Origin: an uncultured Anaerotignum sp.
GTDB lineage: Bacteria; Bacillota; Clostridia; Lachnospirales; Anaerotignaceae
NCBI RefSeq assembly: GCF_905212195.1
Contig: NZ_CAJMDQ010000063.1
Coordinates: 1 to 15,139, forward strand
Direction of reading: 5' to 3'
Length of the DNA: 15,139 nucleotides
The notes beneath the pieces were generated by a model, which saw nothing but the letters and a program-made list of their open reading frames with translations, was not told where the DNA came from and ran no database searches. This document shows, piece by piece, positions 8,247-14,739 of the stretch (position 1 is its first letter; each line of letters opens with the position of its first letter). A program made the translations under genes and the position numbers.

Positions 8247-9584
8247 ATGAATGTATATGAAGAATACAAAAAGAAACTGGTATCTGCTGAAGAAGCAGTA
8301 AAAATTGTTAAAAGTGGTGATTGGGTAGACTACAGCCAGACCTGCTCTTTCCCAGAAGATTTGGACGCTGCCCTTGCAGCACGCAGAGATGAACTGGAAG
8401 ATGTCAACGTAAGAAATGCCATCAGCATGAAACCTGTTCAGGTTGTAGAACAGGATCCTGACCAGAAAGCATTTACTTATAACCTGTGGCATTGCTCCGG
8501 TATCGACAGAAAGTATGTAGATCAGGGGAGAGCTTTCTATTCTCCTATGCTTTTCAGAAATTGTGGTTCCTACTATACAAGAGGCTACGCACCCGTTAAC
8601 GTTGCTATGATTACAGTAGCACCTATGGATAAAAACGGTTATTTCAGCTACGGTCTGACAAACTGCTGCATGCAGGAAATGCTGGACGCTGCTGACCATA
8701 TCATTTTGGAAGTTAACCCCAATATGCCTTTTGTTTTTGGTATGGAATGTGACCATATCCATATTTCTGAAGTTGATTATGTTGTAGAAAGCACAAAACC
8801 TCTGGGTATTGCTCCCGGTGGTGCACCTTCTGAAATCGACAAAAAAATTGCGGGAAATATTTTCCCTTATCTGTATGATGGTATCACACTGCAGATTGGT
8901 ATCGGCGGCATGCCCAACGCTTTGGGGGGGCTGATTGCTGATTCCGACCTGAAAGATCTTGGTATGCATACAGAACTGATGAGTGATGGCTACCTGAAAC
9001 TGTATCAGGCTGGTAAAATCACAAATAAGAAAAAACTGCTGAACCGTGGCAAAGGTGTATTTTCCATCTGTAACGGTTCCACAGACCTGTATGAATTCTT
9101 GGATCACAACATTGATATCATGTCTGCACCTATGAGATACGTAAACAATCCTGAAACCATCAGACAGCTGGATCATTTTGTATCTATTAACGGCTGTGTA
9201 TCCATGGACCTGTATGGTCAGGTATGCTCCGAAACATCCGGTACAAGACATATCAGCGGTACAGGCGGACAGCTGGACTTCGTAACAGGTGCATATGCTG
9301 CAGAACATGGACAGGCTTTCCTGGCAATGTCCTCCACATTCAAAGACAAACAGGGAGAAGTGCATTCTCGTATTCTGCCTAAATTTACAGCAGGTGATGT
9401 AATCACAACACCTAGAACACAGGCACCTAGAATGGTAACAGAATATGGTGTTGCACAGTTATCCGGTCTGGCAACATGGCAGAGAGCAGAAGCAATCATC
9501 GCCATTGCTCATCCTGATTTCCGTGACGAATTGATCAAAGCAGCTGAAGAACAGAAGATTTGGCGGAGATCCAACAAGCGATAG
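8247..9584 (+). CDS. Acyl-CoA:acetate / 4-hydroxybutyrate-type CoA-transferase
   Basis: This 445-residue enzyme belongs to the acetyl-CoA hydrolase/transferase family that includes 4-hydroxybutyrate CoA-transferase (AbfT) and butyryl-CoA:acetate CoA-transferase (about 440 residues). Visible landmarks are GIGGMPNALGG (218-228), the likely catalytic Glu243 in HTELMSDG (241-248), which forms the covalent glutamyl-CoA intermediate in characterised members, and the C-terminal signature GTGGQLDFVTGA (338-349). In this context it probably moves CoA from the acyl- or arylacetyl-CoA made by IOR to acetate, freeing the acid and giving acetyl-CoA for ATP synthesis. That substrate is inferred; butyrate or 4-hydroxybutyrate metabolism is the alternative. 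No good ribosome site precedes the ATG at 8247. A five-codon ORF (8233-8250, MSVEL) ends in an ATGA overlap with this start, so re-initiation is possible. Confidence 0.9.
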   Translation: MNVYEEYKKKLVSAEEAVKIVKSGDWVDYSQTCSFPEDLDAALAARRDELEDVNVRNAISMKPVQVVEQDPDQKAFTYNLWHCSGIDRKYVDQGRAFYSPMLFRNCGSYYTRGYAPVNVAMITVAPMDKNGYFSYGLTNCCMQEMLDAADHIILEVNPNMPFVFGMECDHIHISEVDYVVESTKPLGIAPGGAPSEIDKKIAGNIFPYLYDGITLQIGIGGMPNALGGLIADSDLKDLGMHTELMSDGYLKLYQAGKITNKKKLLNRGKGVFSICNGSTDLYEFLDHNIDIMSAPMRYVNNPETIRQLDHFVSINGCVSMDLYGQVCSETSGTRHISGTGGQLDFVTGAYAAEHGQAFLAMSSTFKDKQGEVHSRILPKFTAGDVITTPRTQAPRMVTEYGVAQLSGLATWQRAEAIIAIAHPDFRDELIKAAEEQKIWRRSNKR

Positions 9585-9595
9585 GAGGAAGACCT

Positions 9596-10804
9596 ATGGG
9601 TGCAAGTGTAAATCGTTGGATAAAGCTGATCGCGGGGACGTTCATGTTATTGTTCCTCGGTTTGCTTTATGCTTGGTCTATTTTCAACGCTCCATTCAAA
9701 AGTGTCTATGAAAGCTGGACAGTTTCACAATTGTCCATGACATTTACAATTTCCATGATTTTCTTCTGCCTGAGTGCATTTGTGGCAGGGAATCTTGCGA
9801 AAAAAATCAGCACACAAAATATTCTGCGGATTGCAGCAGTGATGCTTTTTGTCGGATTCTTCGGGGTTTCTATGCTTAATCCTGAAGATTCCGCTACAAG
9901 CTTGATTCTTCTGTATATCCTTTATGGGTTCCTGTGCGGCAGCGGTGTCGGTATGGGTTATAATGCCATTATCAGTACAGTCAACAAAAGCTTTGCAGAC
10001 AGGGCAGGTTTGGCATCTGGTGTCATGCTGCTGGGCTTTGGTCTGGGTGGTATTGTATTAGGCGGCACTGTTGGTAGTGTTATTGAAAAGATCGGCTTAT
10101 TTCCGACATTCAGAATCTTAGGCATATTGATTGCAGTTGTTTTGTTTGTTGGATCAATATTCATCACACCACCTCCTGTGGAACCCGGAAAAACAGTTGA
10201 GCAGAAAAAGCCTGATGACTTTGGTTATACGGCAAGTGAAATGATCCGGGAAAAATCCTTCTGGATATTCGTTGTTTGGACAATTCTGTTGAATTCTGCC
10301 AGCCTTCTGGTAATCAACAGCGCAGCAACAATTGCAGTTTCCTTTGGTATTCCTGCTGTTTTGGGGCTCATTGTTTCTCTGTTCAATGGTATCGGACGTG
10401 TGATTCATGGCGCATTCTTTGACCGTTTTAAAGAAAAGAAATCTACCTTGCTGAATACAAGCTTCGTGCTTTGTGCAGGTATTTTGTTAACACTCGGTGC
10501 GTTCTTTAACGCTGCGCCATTCATCCTGCTGGGTCTGATCTTTAGTGGTCTTGGATATGGCGGTACACCAACATTGGCGTCTACTGTAATTCTGGATCGT
10601 TTTGGGCCCAAAAACTATGCTGTTAACTTCAGTATCGCCAACTTTTCTCTGGCACCGGCAGCAATCATTGGTCCAATGATTTCCAGTGTTTTGATTGAAA
10701 AATCCGGCGGTGCATATAATAGTACATTTTGGATGATTATCATTCTTGCGGCTGTGGCAATGGTTTTGAGATTGTTTTTGAAAGAGCAACATGCTCACAA
10801 ATAA
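9596..10804 (+). CDS. MFS transporter, oxalate/formate antiporter (OxlT-like) family
   Basis: This predicted inner-membrane carrier of 402 residues has about 12 hydrophobic segments, with a polar central loop at about residues 191-229 between the two six-helix halves. The N-terminus (LGLLYAWSIFNAPF, 21-34) and the glycine-rich helix region around 113-160 are typical of OFA-family carriers, which exchange or move small carboxylates. The ATG at 9596 was chosen over an in-frame TTG at 9560 because AGGAGG (9583-9588) lies 7 nt before it; the ribosome site overlaps the CoA-transferase stop, so the two genes are probably coupled. The context suggests export of the carboxylic acid released by the CoA-transferase, possibly in exchange for acetate or a 2-oxoacid. 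The substrate is not shown by the sequence. Confidence 0.85.
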   Translation: MGASVNRWIKLIAGTFMLLFLGLLYAWSIFNAPFKSVYESWTVSQLSMTFTISMIFFCLSAFVAGNLAKKISTQNILRIAAVMLFVGFFGVSMLNPEDSATSLILLYILYGFLCGSGVGMGYNAIISTVNKSFADRAGLASGVMLLGFGLGGIVLGGTVGSVIEKIGLFPTFRILGILIAVVLFVGSIFITPPPVEPGKTVEQKKPDDFGYTASEMIREKSFWIFVVWTILLNSASLLVINSAATIAVSFGIPAVLGLIVSLFNGIGRVIHGAFFDRFKEKKSTLLNTSFVLCAGILLTLGAFFNAAPFILLGLIFSGLGYGGTPTLASTVILDRFGPKNYAVNFSIANFSLAPAAIIGPMISSVLIEKSGGAYNSTFWMIIILAAVAMVLRLFLKEQHAHK

Positions 10805-10921
10805 CTGTCGACCAAAATAACCTCCAAAATAATGACATACTGTACATGACAAAAGAACGTTAATATTGCAAAAGAGATGTTCCTAAAATACTTCAAAATT
10901 ATTGAAGCAGCCAAAGGATGT

Positions 10922-10959
10922 GGCTTGCCATCTGTTCATTGTGGATGGCAAGCCTTTTT
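10922..10959 (+). terminator. Rho-independent terminator of the brnQ-ior-transporter operon
   Basis: A perfect 11-bp stem GGCTTGCCATC (10922-10932) / GATGGCAAGCC (10944-10954), with an 11-nt loop, runs straight into TTTTT (10955-10959). It is about 120 bp after the transporter stop, the only gene it could serve on this strand. A smaller hairpin CTTCAA / TTGAAG (10891-10896 and 10902-10907) precedes it. Otherwise 10805-10921 holds nothing I recognise. Confidence 0.9.
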
Positions 10960-10983
10960 AATTACCGCTGTTTTTTCAAAACA

Positions 10984-11024
10984 AAGATAGCCAGAATCCA
11001 AAAATGAAGGATTCTGGCTATCTT
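10984..11024. terminator. Bidirectional terminator between convergent genes
   Basis: AAGATAGCCAGAATCC (10984-10999) and GGATTCTGGCTATCTT (11009-11024) form a perfect 16-bp stem with a 9-nt loop. The right flank is T-rich on the + strand (ATTTTATATTTT), and the minus strand reads TGTTTTG after the stem. It lies 34 bp past the end of the lysR-type gene, so its main job is probably to end that minus-strand transcript while backing up the + strand terminator. Confidence 0.85.
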
Positions 11025-11058
11025 ATTTTATATTTTCCTATAAGAAGTCAAATAAAAA

Positions 11059-11964
11059 TTATATTTCTTTCGGTAAAGATTTGATGTCCTTCACTGCCTG
11101 CACAAACTGCAAAACATCTTTTGGTGCATCAAAACTGTAGAGTAAACCATAAGGAATGCTGTAATCCCAATTAACAGGAATAGAAACCAAACCGGGATGA
11201 ACATCCCGCCAGCACTCAATGGTTAAGAGTACGTTTCCTGTTTCTGCACAGCGATTAAATACAGAAAGGTCATAAAACTGCGGAGTATCTTCAATATGTA
11301 TTTGCGGATGATTCTTTTCCAGATCACTGCGGATATGGTCATTTGTTTCTGAATCGCCTTTTCGTACCATCATCAGCGTTTCCCCATGGAGATCTTCTAT
11401 ATTGATGCTGCTTCGTGATGCGAGAGGATGCTCCCTAGAAACAGCAACCATTTTTTGATACCTTCCAAGGGGAAGAAAATTGCATCTGCAAAGCCATTCT
11501 TTTGAGTCGCAGACACCAATGAGGAAGTCAAACTTTTCTCCGAGTTTTTCAATTTCAGAAAGAATCCCATCATGATTATCTGCAAAGGGAACAAGATGCA
11601 GTTTATAGGAAGGAAAATCCTGATTGACCAGATACCACAGATCCATAAAAGGTTTTGCAGGATTCAGCAAGGATGTACCAACGCAGAAGGTAGTTTCATA
11701 GTCATAAAGGGCAACTTTTGCCTTAGAAATTGCTTTTTGGGAATACTCCATCATGAATTTTGCTTCTTTGTAAATGACAGCACCTGCTTGCGTCAAGTGA
11801 ATGCCAGAGGGAGTGCGTTCGATGAGTTTCAATTCCAAATGCTTTTCCAGCGCATTCATTTGCTTCATAACAGCTGTTGGTGATATGAACAATACCTCAG
11901 ATGCTTTTGTAAAACTGCCGCAGTCAGCAACAGCCACAAAGGTGTTTAAAAGTGGATTATACAT
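11059..11964 (-). CDS. LysR-family transcriptional regulator
   Basis: This 301-residue protein has the LysR layout: an N-terminal winged helix-turn-helix (about residues 1-60; LLNTFVAVADCGSFTKAS at 5-22, then the recognition helix region around FISPTAVMKQMNALE), a linker helix, and a C-terminal effector-binding domain (about 90-295). The ATG at 11964 was chosen over an in-frame ATG at 12006 because GGAGG lies 6 nt upstream on the minus strand and the protein then starts at the family's usual position; the longer form would also run into the operator. It is divergent from the flavodoxin operon, with a palindrome between them, so it very likely controls that operon and itself. The effector is unknown. 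Confidence 0.92.
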   Translation of the reverse strand: MYNPLLNTFVAVADCGSFTKASEVLFISPTAVMKQMNALEKHLELKLIERTPSGIHLTQAGAVIYKEAKFMMEYSQKAISKAKVALYDYETTFCVGTSLLNPAKPFMDLWYLVNQDFPSYKLHLVPFADNHDGILSEIEKLGEKFDFLIGVCDSKEWLCRCNFLPLGRYQKMVAVSREHPLASRSSINIEDLHGETLMMVRKGDSETNDHIRSDLEKNHPQIHIEDTPQFYDLSVFNRCAETGNVLLTIECWRDVHPGLVSIPVNWDYSIPYGLLYSFDAPKDVLQFVQAVKDIKSLPKEI

Positions 11965-11983
11965 GATACACCTCCAACACAAA

Positions 11984-12004
11984 GTATAAACCAATGGTTT
12001 ATAC
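11984..12004. promoter_or_regulatory. Palindromic LysR-type operator
   Basis: GTATAAACCA (11984-11993) and TGGTTTATAC (11995-12004) are perfect inverted arms around one central A. The centre (11994) is about 65 bp upstream of the predicted start of the flavodoxin operon (near 12059), the usual position of a LysR recognition site. It also covers the predicted lysR start point (about 11999), which would give autorepression. It does not fit the T-N11-A form at its centre (it reads A-N11-T), but LysR sites vary. Confidence 0.75.
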
Positions 12005-12005
12005 A

Positions 12006-12034
12006 ATCATAACATATTGGAGATTCTTCGTCAA
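12006..12034 (-). promoter_or_regulatory. Promoter of the lysR-family gene
   Basis: Read on the minus strand, TTGACG (12034-12029) and TATGAT (12011-12006) are separated by exactly 17 bp, with an extended -10 TG (TGTTATGAT). Transcription would start inside the palindrome, about 35 nt before the start codon. This near-consensus promoter is consistent with steady expression limited by autorepression. Confidence 0.75.
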
Positions 12035-12052
12035 TCAATGGGGCGGTATAAT
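12024..12052 (+). promoter_or_regulatory. Promoter of the flavodoxin-cupin operon
   Basis: A perfect -10 box TATAAT (12047-12052) lacks a good -35: the hexamer at 17-bp spacing is TTCTTC (12024-12029). A consensus -10 with a poor -35 is typical of a promoter that needs an activator, fitting the upstream LysR palindrome. It overlaps the -35 of the divergent lysR promoter. The 5' leader would be only about 20 nt. Confidence 0.7.
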
Positions 12053-12078
12053 AAAAACAAAGAAAAGGAGGGGACAAG

Positions 12079-12582
12079 ATGGGAAAAAAATTGATTGCTT
12101 TTTATTCAAGAGCTGATGAAAATTATGTTAGTGGCATGCTGAGAAATTTGACAGTAGGAAATACAGAAGTGGCAGCAGGCATTCTGCAGGAATTGACAGA
12201 TGCGGATTTGTTCAAGATTGAGCAAGTACAGCCTTATGCGAAAGGCTACAATCAGTGTATTGCACAGGCACAGGAAGACCAGAAACGAGATGCCCGTCCC
12301 GAGTTGAAGGCATATCCTGAATGTATAGATGCCTATGATACCATTTATCTTGGCTTCCCTAATTACTGGAGTACCATGCCCATGGCTGTCTTTACATTTT
12401 TGGAACATTTTGATTTTAGTGGAAAAACCATCAAACCTTTCTGCACACATGAAGGAAGTGGAATGGGGCGGAGCGAAAAAGACATCAAACGCTTATGCCC
12501 CAATGCAAAAGTAGAAAAAGGTCTGGCAATTTACGGCAGCAGTGTGAGCCGTTCCAGAAAAGATTTTGAAAAATGGATATAA
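12079..12582 (+). CDS. Flavodoxin-family protein
   Basis: This small FMN-binding electron-transfer or quinone-reductase-like protein has 167 residues, normal for flavodoxins. The N-terminal strand and phosphate-loop region read LIAFYSRADENY (5-16), where the classic TxTGNT loop is replaced by YSRADENY, as in the flavodoxin-4-type group seen in many gut anaerobes. Further FMN-site loops are LGFPNYWSTMP (91-101) and THEGSGMGRSE (123-133). AAGGAGG (12065-12071) lies 7 nt before the ATG. It is the first gene after the predicted LysR-controlled promoter, and the ribosome site of the next gene overlaps its stop codon. Its redox partner may be the flavin or dehydrogenase enzymes encoded downstream; the sequence does not settle this. 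Confidence 0.88.
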   Translation: MGKKLIAFYSRADENYVSGMLRNLTVGNTEVAAGILQELTDADLFKIEQVQPYAKGYNQCIAQAQEDQKRDARPELKAYPECIDAYDTIYLGFPNYWSTMPMAVFTFLEHFDFSGKTIKPFCTHEGSGMGRSEKDIKRLCPNAKVEKGLAIYGSSVSRSRKDFEKWI

Positions 12583-12595
12583 GGAGGAATAAGGC

Positions 12596-13015
12596 ATGAA
12601 ACCAGAAGAAATGAGTGTATTTCCCGTAGGGGAACCGAATGATGCATACGCAAAATATTTTGTTGGTCAGAGCTATTTAAATATGCTTTCTACGGAACAG
12701 GTAGTTGTTGGCAATGTAACATTTGAACCGGGATGCCGCAATAACTGGCACATCCATCATGCAGACAAAGGCGGCGGACAGATGCTGCTGGTAACTGCCG
12801 GAGAAGGTTGGTATCAGGAATGGGGTCAGAAACCCGTGAAACTTCATCCAGGCAGTGTGGTACACATTCCAACTGGTGTTAAACATTGGCATGGTGCAGC
12901 AGCAGATTCCTGGTTCCAGCATCTGGCAATTGAAGTACCTGGGGAAAATTGCAGCAACGAATGGTGTGAACCTGTTTCAGATGAAGCATATGCAAAATTG
13001 GAAGAAGAGGTGTAA
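12596..13015 (+). CDS. Single-domain cupin protein
   Basis: This 139-residue cupin carries both metal-binding motifs: motif 1 around GCRNNWHIHH (46-55) with His52, His54 or His55 and Gln62, and motif 2 GSVVHIPTGVKHWHG (86-100) with His97 or His99. The usual motif-1 Glu is replaced by Gln62, as in manganese cupins of the bacterial hydroxynitrile lyase type, so a metal site is likely but not necessarily a dioxygenase. The ATG at 12596 has AAGGAGG at 12580-12587, overlapping the flavodoxin stop. It lies directly before a carboxymuconolactone-decarboxylase-family gene, a pair that I recall recurring in anaerobes, sometimes as a fusion. No reaction can be assigned. Confidence 0.85.
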   Translation: MKPEEMSVFPVGEPNDAYAKYFVGQSYLNMLSTEQVVVGNVTFEPGCRNNWHIHHADKGGGQMLLVTAGEGWYQEWGQKPVKLHPGSVVHIPTGVKHWHGAAADSWFQHLAIEVPGENCSNEWCEPVSDEAYAKLEEEV

Positions 13016-13020
13016 AGATT

Positions 13021-13350
13021 ATGGCAAAAGTAACAGCAGGCAGAGATGAACTGGGTGTATTTGCACCTAAATTTGCGGAATTGAACGACGATGTTCTTTT
13101 CGGCCAGGTGTGGTCTAGAGAAGAACAGTTATCTGCAAGAGATAGAAGTATTGTAACGGTAACAGCCCTGATGGCAAGCGGTATTCTGGATTCTTCTTTG
13201 AAATTCCACTTGCAGAATGCAAAAAATCACGGCGTAACAGCAGAAGAAATGGCAGAAATTTTGACACATGCTGCCTTTTATGCGGGATGGCCAAAAGCAT
13301 GGGCAGCATTCCGTATGGCAAAAGAAGTTTGGGAGGATGCAGATAAATGA
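13021..13350 (+). CDS. Carboxymuconolactone-decarboxylase-family protein (AhpD-like fold)
   Basis: This 109-residue all-alpha protein has the family pattern: SARDRSIVTVTALMASG (38-54), then LKFHLQNAKNHGVTAEE (60-76) and EILTHAAFYAGWPKA (79-93). His63 and His83 are kept. The CxxC pair that makes AhpD a peroxidase is absent (there is no cysteine at all), so it is not an alkylhydroperoxidase; the gamma-carboxymuconolactone decarboxylase branch is closer, but true decarboxylase activity is unproven in an anaerobe. The ATG at 13021 has AAGAGG at 13005-13010 in the end of the cupin gene. The stop overlaps the next start as ATGA. Confidence 0.88.
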   Translation: MAKVTAGRDELGVFAPKFAELNDDVLFGQVWSREEQLSARDRSIVTVTALMASGILDSSLKFHLQNAKNHGVTAEEMAEILTHAAFYAGWPKAWAAFRMAKEVWEDADK

Positions 13351-13883
13351 AAAACGTATTGATTATTTCAGCAAGTCCGAGAAAACATGGTAATTCTGAT
13401 ACACTTTGCGATTACTTTGCAAAAGGTGCACAGGAAAGCGGCAATCACGTAGAAAAGGTCTTTCTGGCAGAAAAGAATATTGGCTACTGTACCGGATGTG
13501 GTGTTTGTAATGAAACACATCTTTGCGTGCAGAAGGATGATATGAAAGAAATTCTGGATAAAATGGTGACAGCAGATGTCATTGTATTTGCAACACCCGT
13601 TTACTTTTATTCCATGAATGGGCGTATGAAAAACTTTATTGACAGAACTGTTCCCAGATATACGGAAATTACAAACAAGGATTTTTATTTCATCATGACT
13701 GCTGCTGATACAGACAAAGCAAATCTGGCACGCACCATGGAAGCATTCCGCGGATTTACAGAAGACTGTCTGGAAGGAACAAAAGAAGCAGGCATCATCT
13801 ATGGAACAGGTGCATGGCATAAGGGTGAAATTGAGAAAACTCCGGCTTGTCAAGAAGCTTACGAAATGGGGAAATCCTTATGA
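13347..13883 (+). CDS. Flavodoxin-fold NAD(P)H-dependent oxidoreductase / iron-sulfur flavoprotein-like
   Basis: This 178-residue FMN-binding reductase shows the phosphate-binding loop SPRKHGNS (10-17), the flavin loop ATPVYFYSMNG (82-92) and a cysteine set C48, C51, C54, C60 (CxxCxxCx5C) followed by KDDM. That cysteine set resembles the compact 4Fe-4S motif of iron-sulfur flavoproteins, though many relatives annotated as NADPH-dependent FMN reductases share it. The start at 13347 overlaps the preceding stop (ATGA), with GGGAGG at 13331-13336. A second flavin protein in the operon, next to the flavodoxin, suggests an electron-transfer role. Confidence 0.85.
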   Translation: MKNVLIISASPRKHGNSDTLCDYFAKGAQESGNHVEKVFLAEKNIGYCTGCGVCNETHLCVQKDDMKEILDKMVTADVIVFATPVYFYSMNGRMKNFIDRTVPRYTEITNKDFYFIMTAADTDKANLARTMEAFRGFTEDCLEGTKEAGIIYGTGAWHKGEIEKTPACQEAYEMGKSL

Positions 13884-14710
13884 TGAAGAAAAATGTAATG
13901 CTCTGGGCAGGTGCAGGACAGATTGGTATGGCAATTGCTCGCAGAATGGGTTATGGCATGAAAATCATTGTAGGGGACAAGAAGCTGGAAAACGCTGTGA
14001 AAACAGCAGAAATTATGAATCAAGCAGGATTTGATGTTGTTCCGCTTGAAATGGATTTATCATCAAAGGAATCAATTTGTTCCATGATTGCGGAAGGCCA
14101 GAAATACGGCCCTATCAAAATGCTGGTCAATGCTGCAGGTGTTTCTCCCAGCCAGGCGTCCATCAAGACCATTTTACAGGTAGATTTATATGGCACAGCT
14201 GTTCTTTTGGAAGAAGTAGGAAAAGTAATTTGTGAAGGTGGCGTTGGCGTAACCATTTCTAGTCAATCAGGCTTTCGTATGCCTGCATTGACAGCACAGG
14301 AAGATGAACTGCTCGCATGTACACCTGTAGATGAACTTTTGAAATTGGATATTTTGCAGGAGAAACATATTAAAGACACACTCCATGCTTACCAGATTGC
14401 AAAAAGATGTAATGAAAAACGGGTTATGGCACAGTCTGTAGAGTGGGGCAAACGTGGTGCAAGACTCAACGCCATTGCCCCGGGGATTATTGTAACACCT
14501 TTGGCACTGGATGAATTTCATGGTGCCAGAGGAGATTTTTATAAAAATATGTTTCAGAATTGTCCTGCTGGAAGACCTGGAACCGCTGATGAAATTGCCA
14601 ATGTGGCAGAATTATTAATGAGTGACCGTGGTTCTTTTATCACAGGTTCTACATTTTTAGCAGATGGCGGTGCAACAGCAGCTTATTACTATGGTGGTTT
14701 GAAGAATTGA
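13880..14710 (+). CDS. Short-chain dehydrogenase/reductase (SDR family)
   Basis: This NAD(P)-dependent oxidoreductase of 276 residues has the glycine-rich loop in an unusual form, GAGQIG (11-16) instead of TGxxxGxG, then NAAG (84-87), catalytic Ser in TISSQSG (125-131) and YQIAK (Tyr171, Lys175). The C-terminal ADGG (261-264) is also typical. Asp33 at the end of the second strand would favour NAD(H). The ATG at 13880 overlaps the previous stop as ATGA and follows GGGG at 13868-13871; ATG at 13883 is equally possible, while the in-frame ATG at 13847 lies deep in the previous gene. About 40 residues between Ser and Tyr are longer than usual (positions 132-170). The substrate is unknown. Confidence 0.85.
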   Translation: MMKKNVMLWAGAGQIGMAIARRMGYGMKIIVGDKKLENAVKTAEIMNQAGFDVVPLEMDLSSKESICSMIAEGQKYGPIKMLVNAAGVSPSQASIKTILQVDLYGTAVLLEEVGKVICEGGVGVTISSQSGFRMPALTAQEDELLACTPVDELLKLDILQEKHIKDTLHAYQIAKRCNEKRVMAQSVEWGKRGARLNAIAPGIIVTPLALDEFHGARGDFYKNMFQNCPAGRPGTADEIANVAELLMSDRGSFITGSTFLADGGATAAYYYGGLKN

Positions 14711-14739
14711 GATTTAATTTCGTATAGGAAGGTGAAAAA

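Noticed and set aside
13021..13350. AhpD-type alkylhydroperoxidase
   Set aside because: The protein has no cysteine, so the essential CxxC pair is missing.
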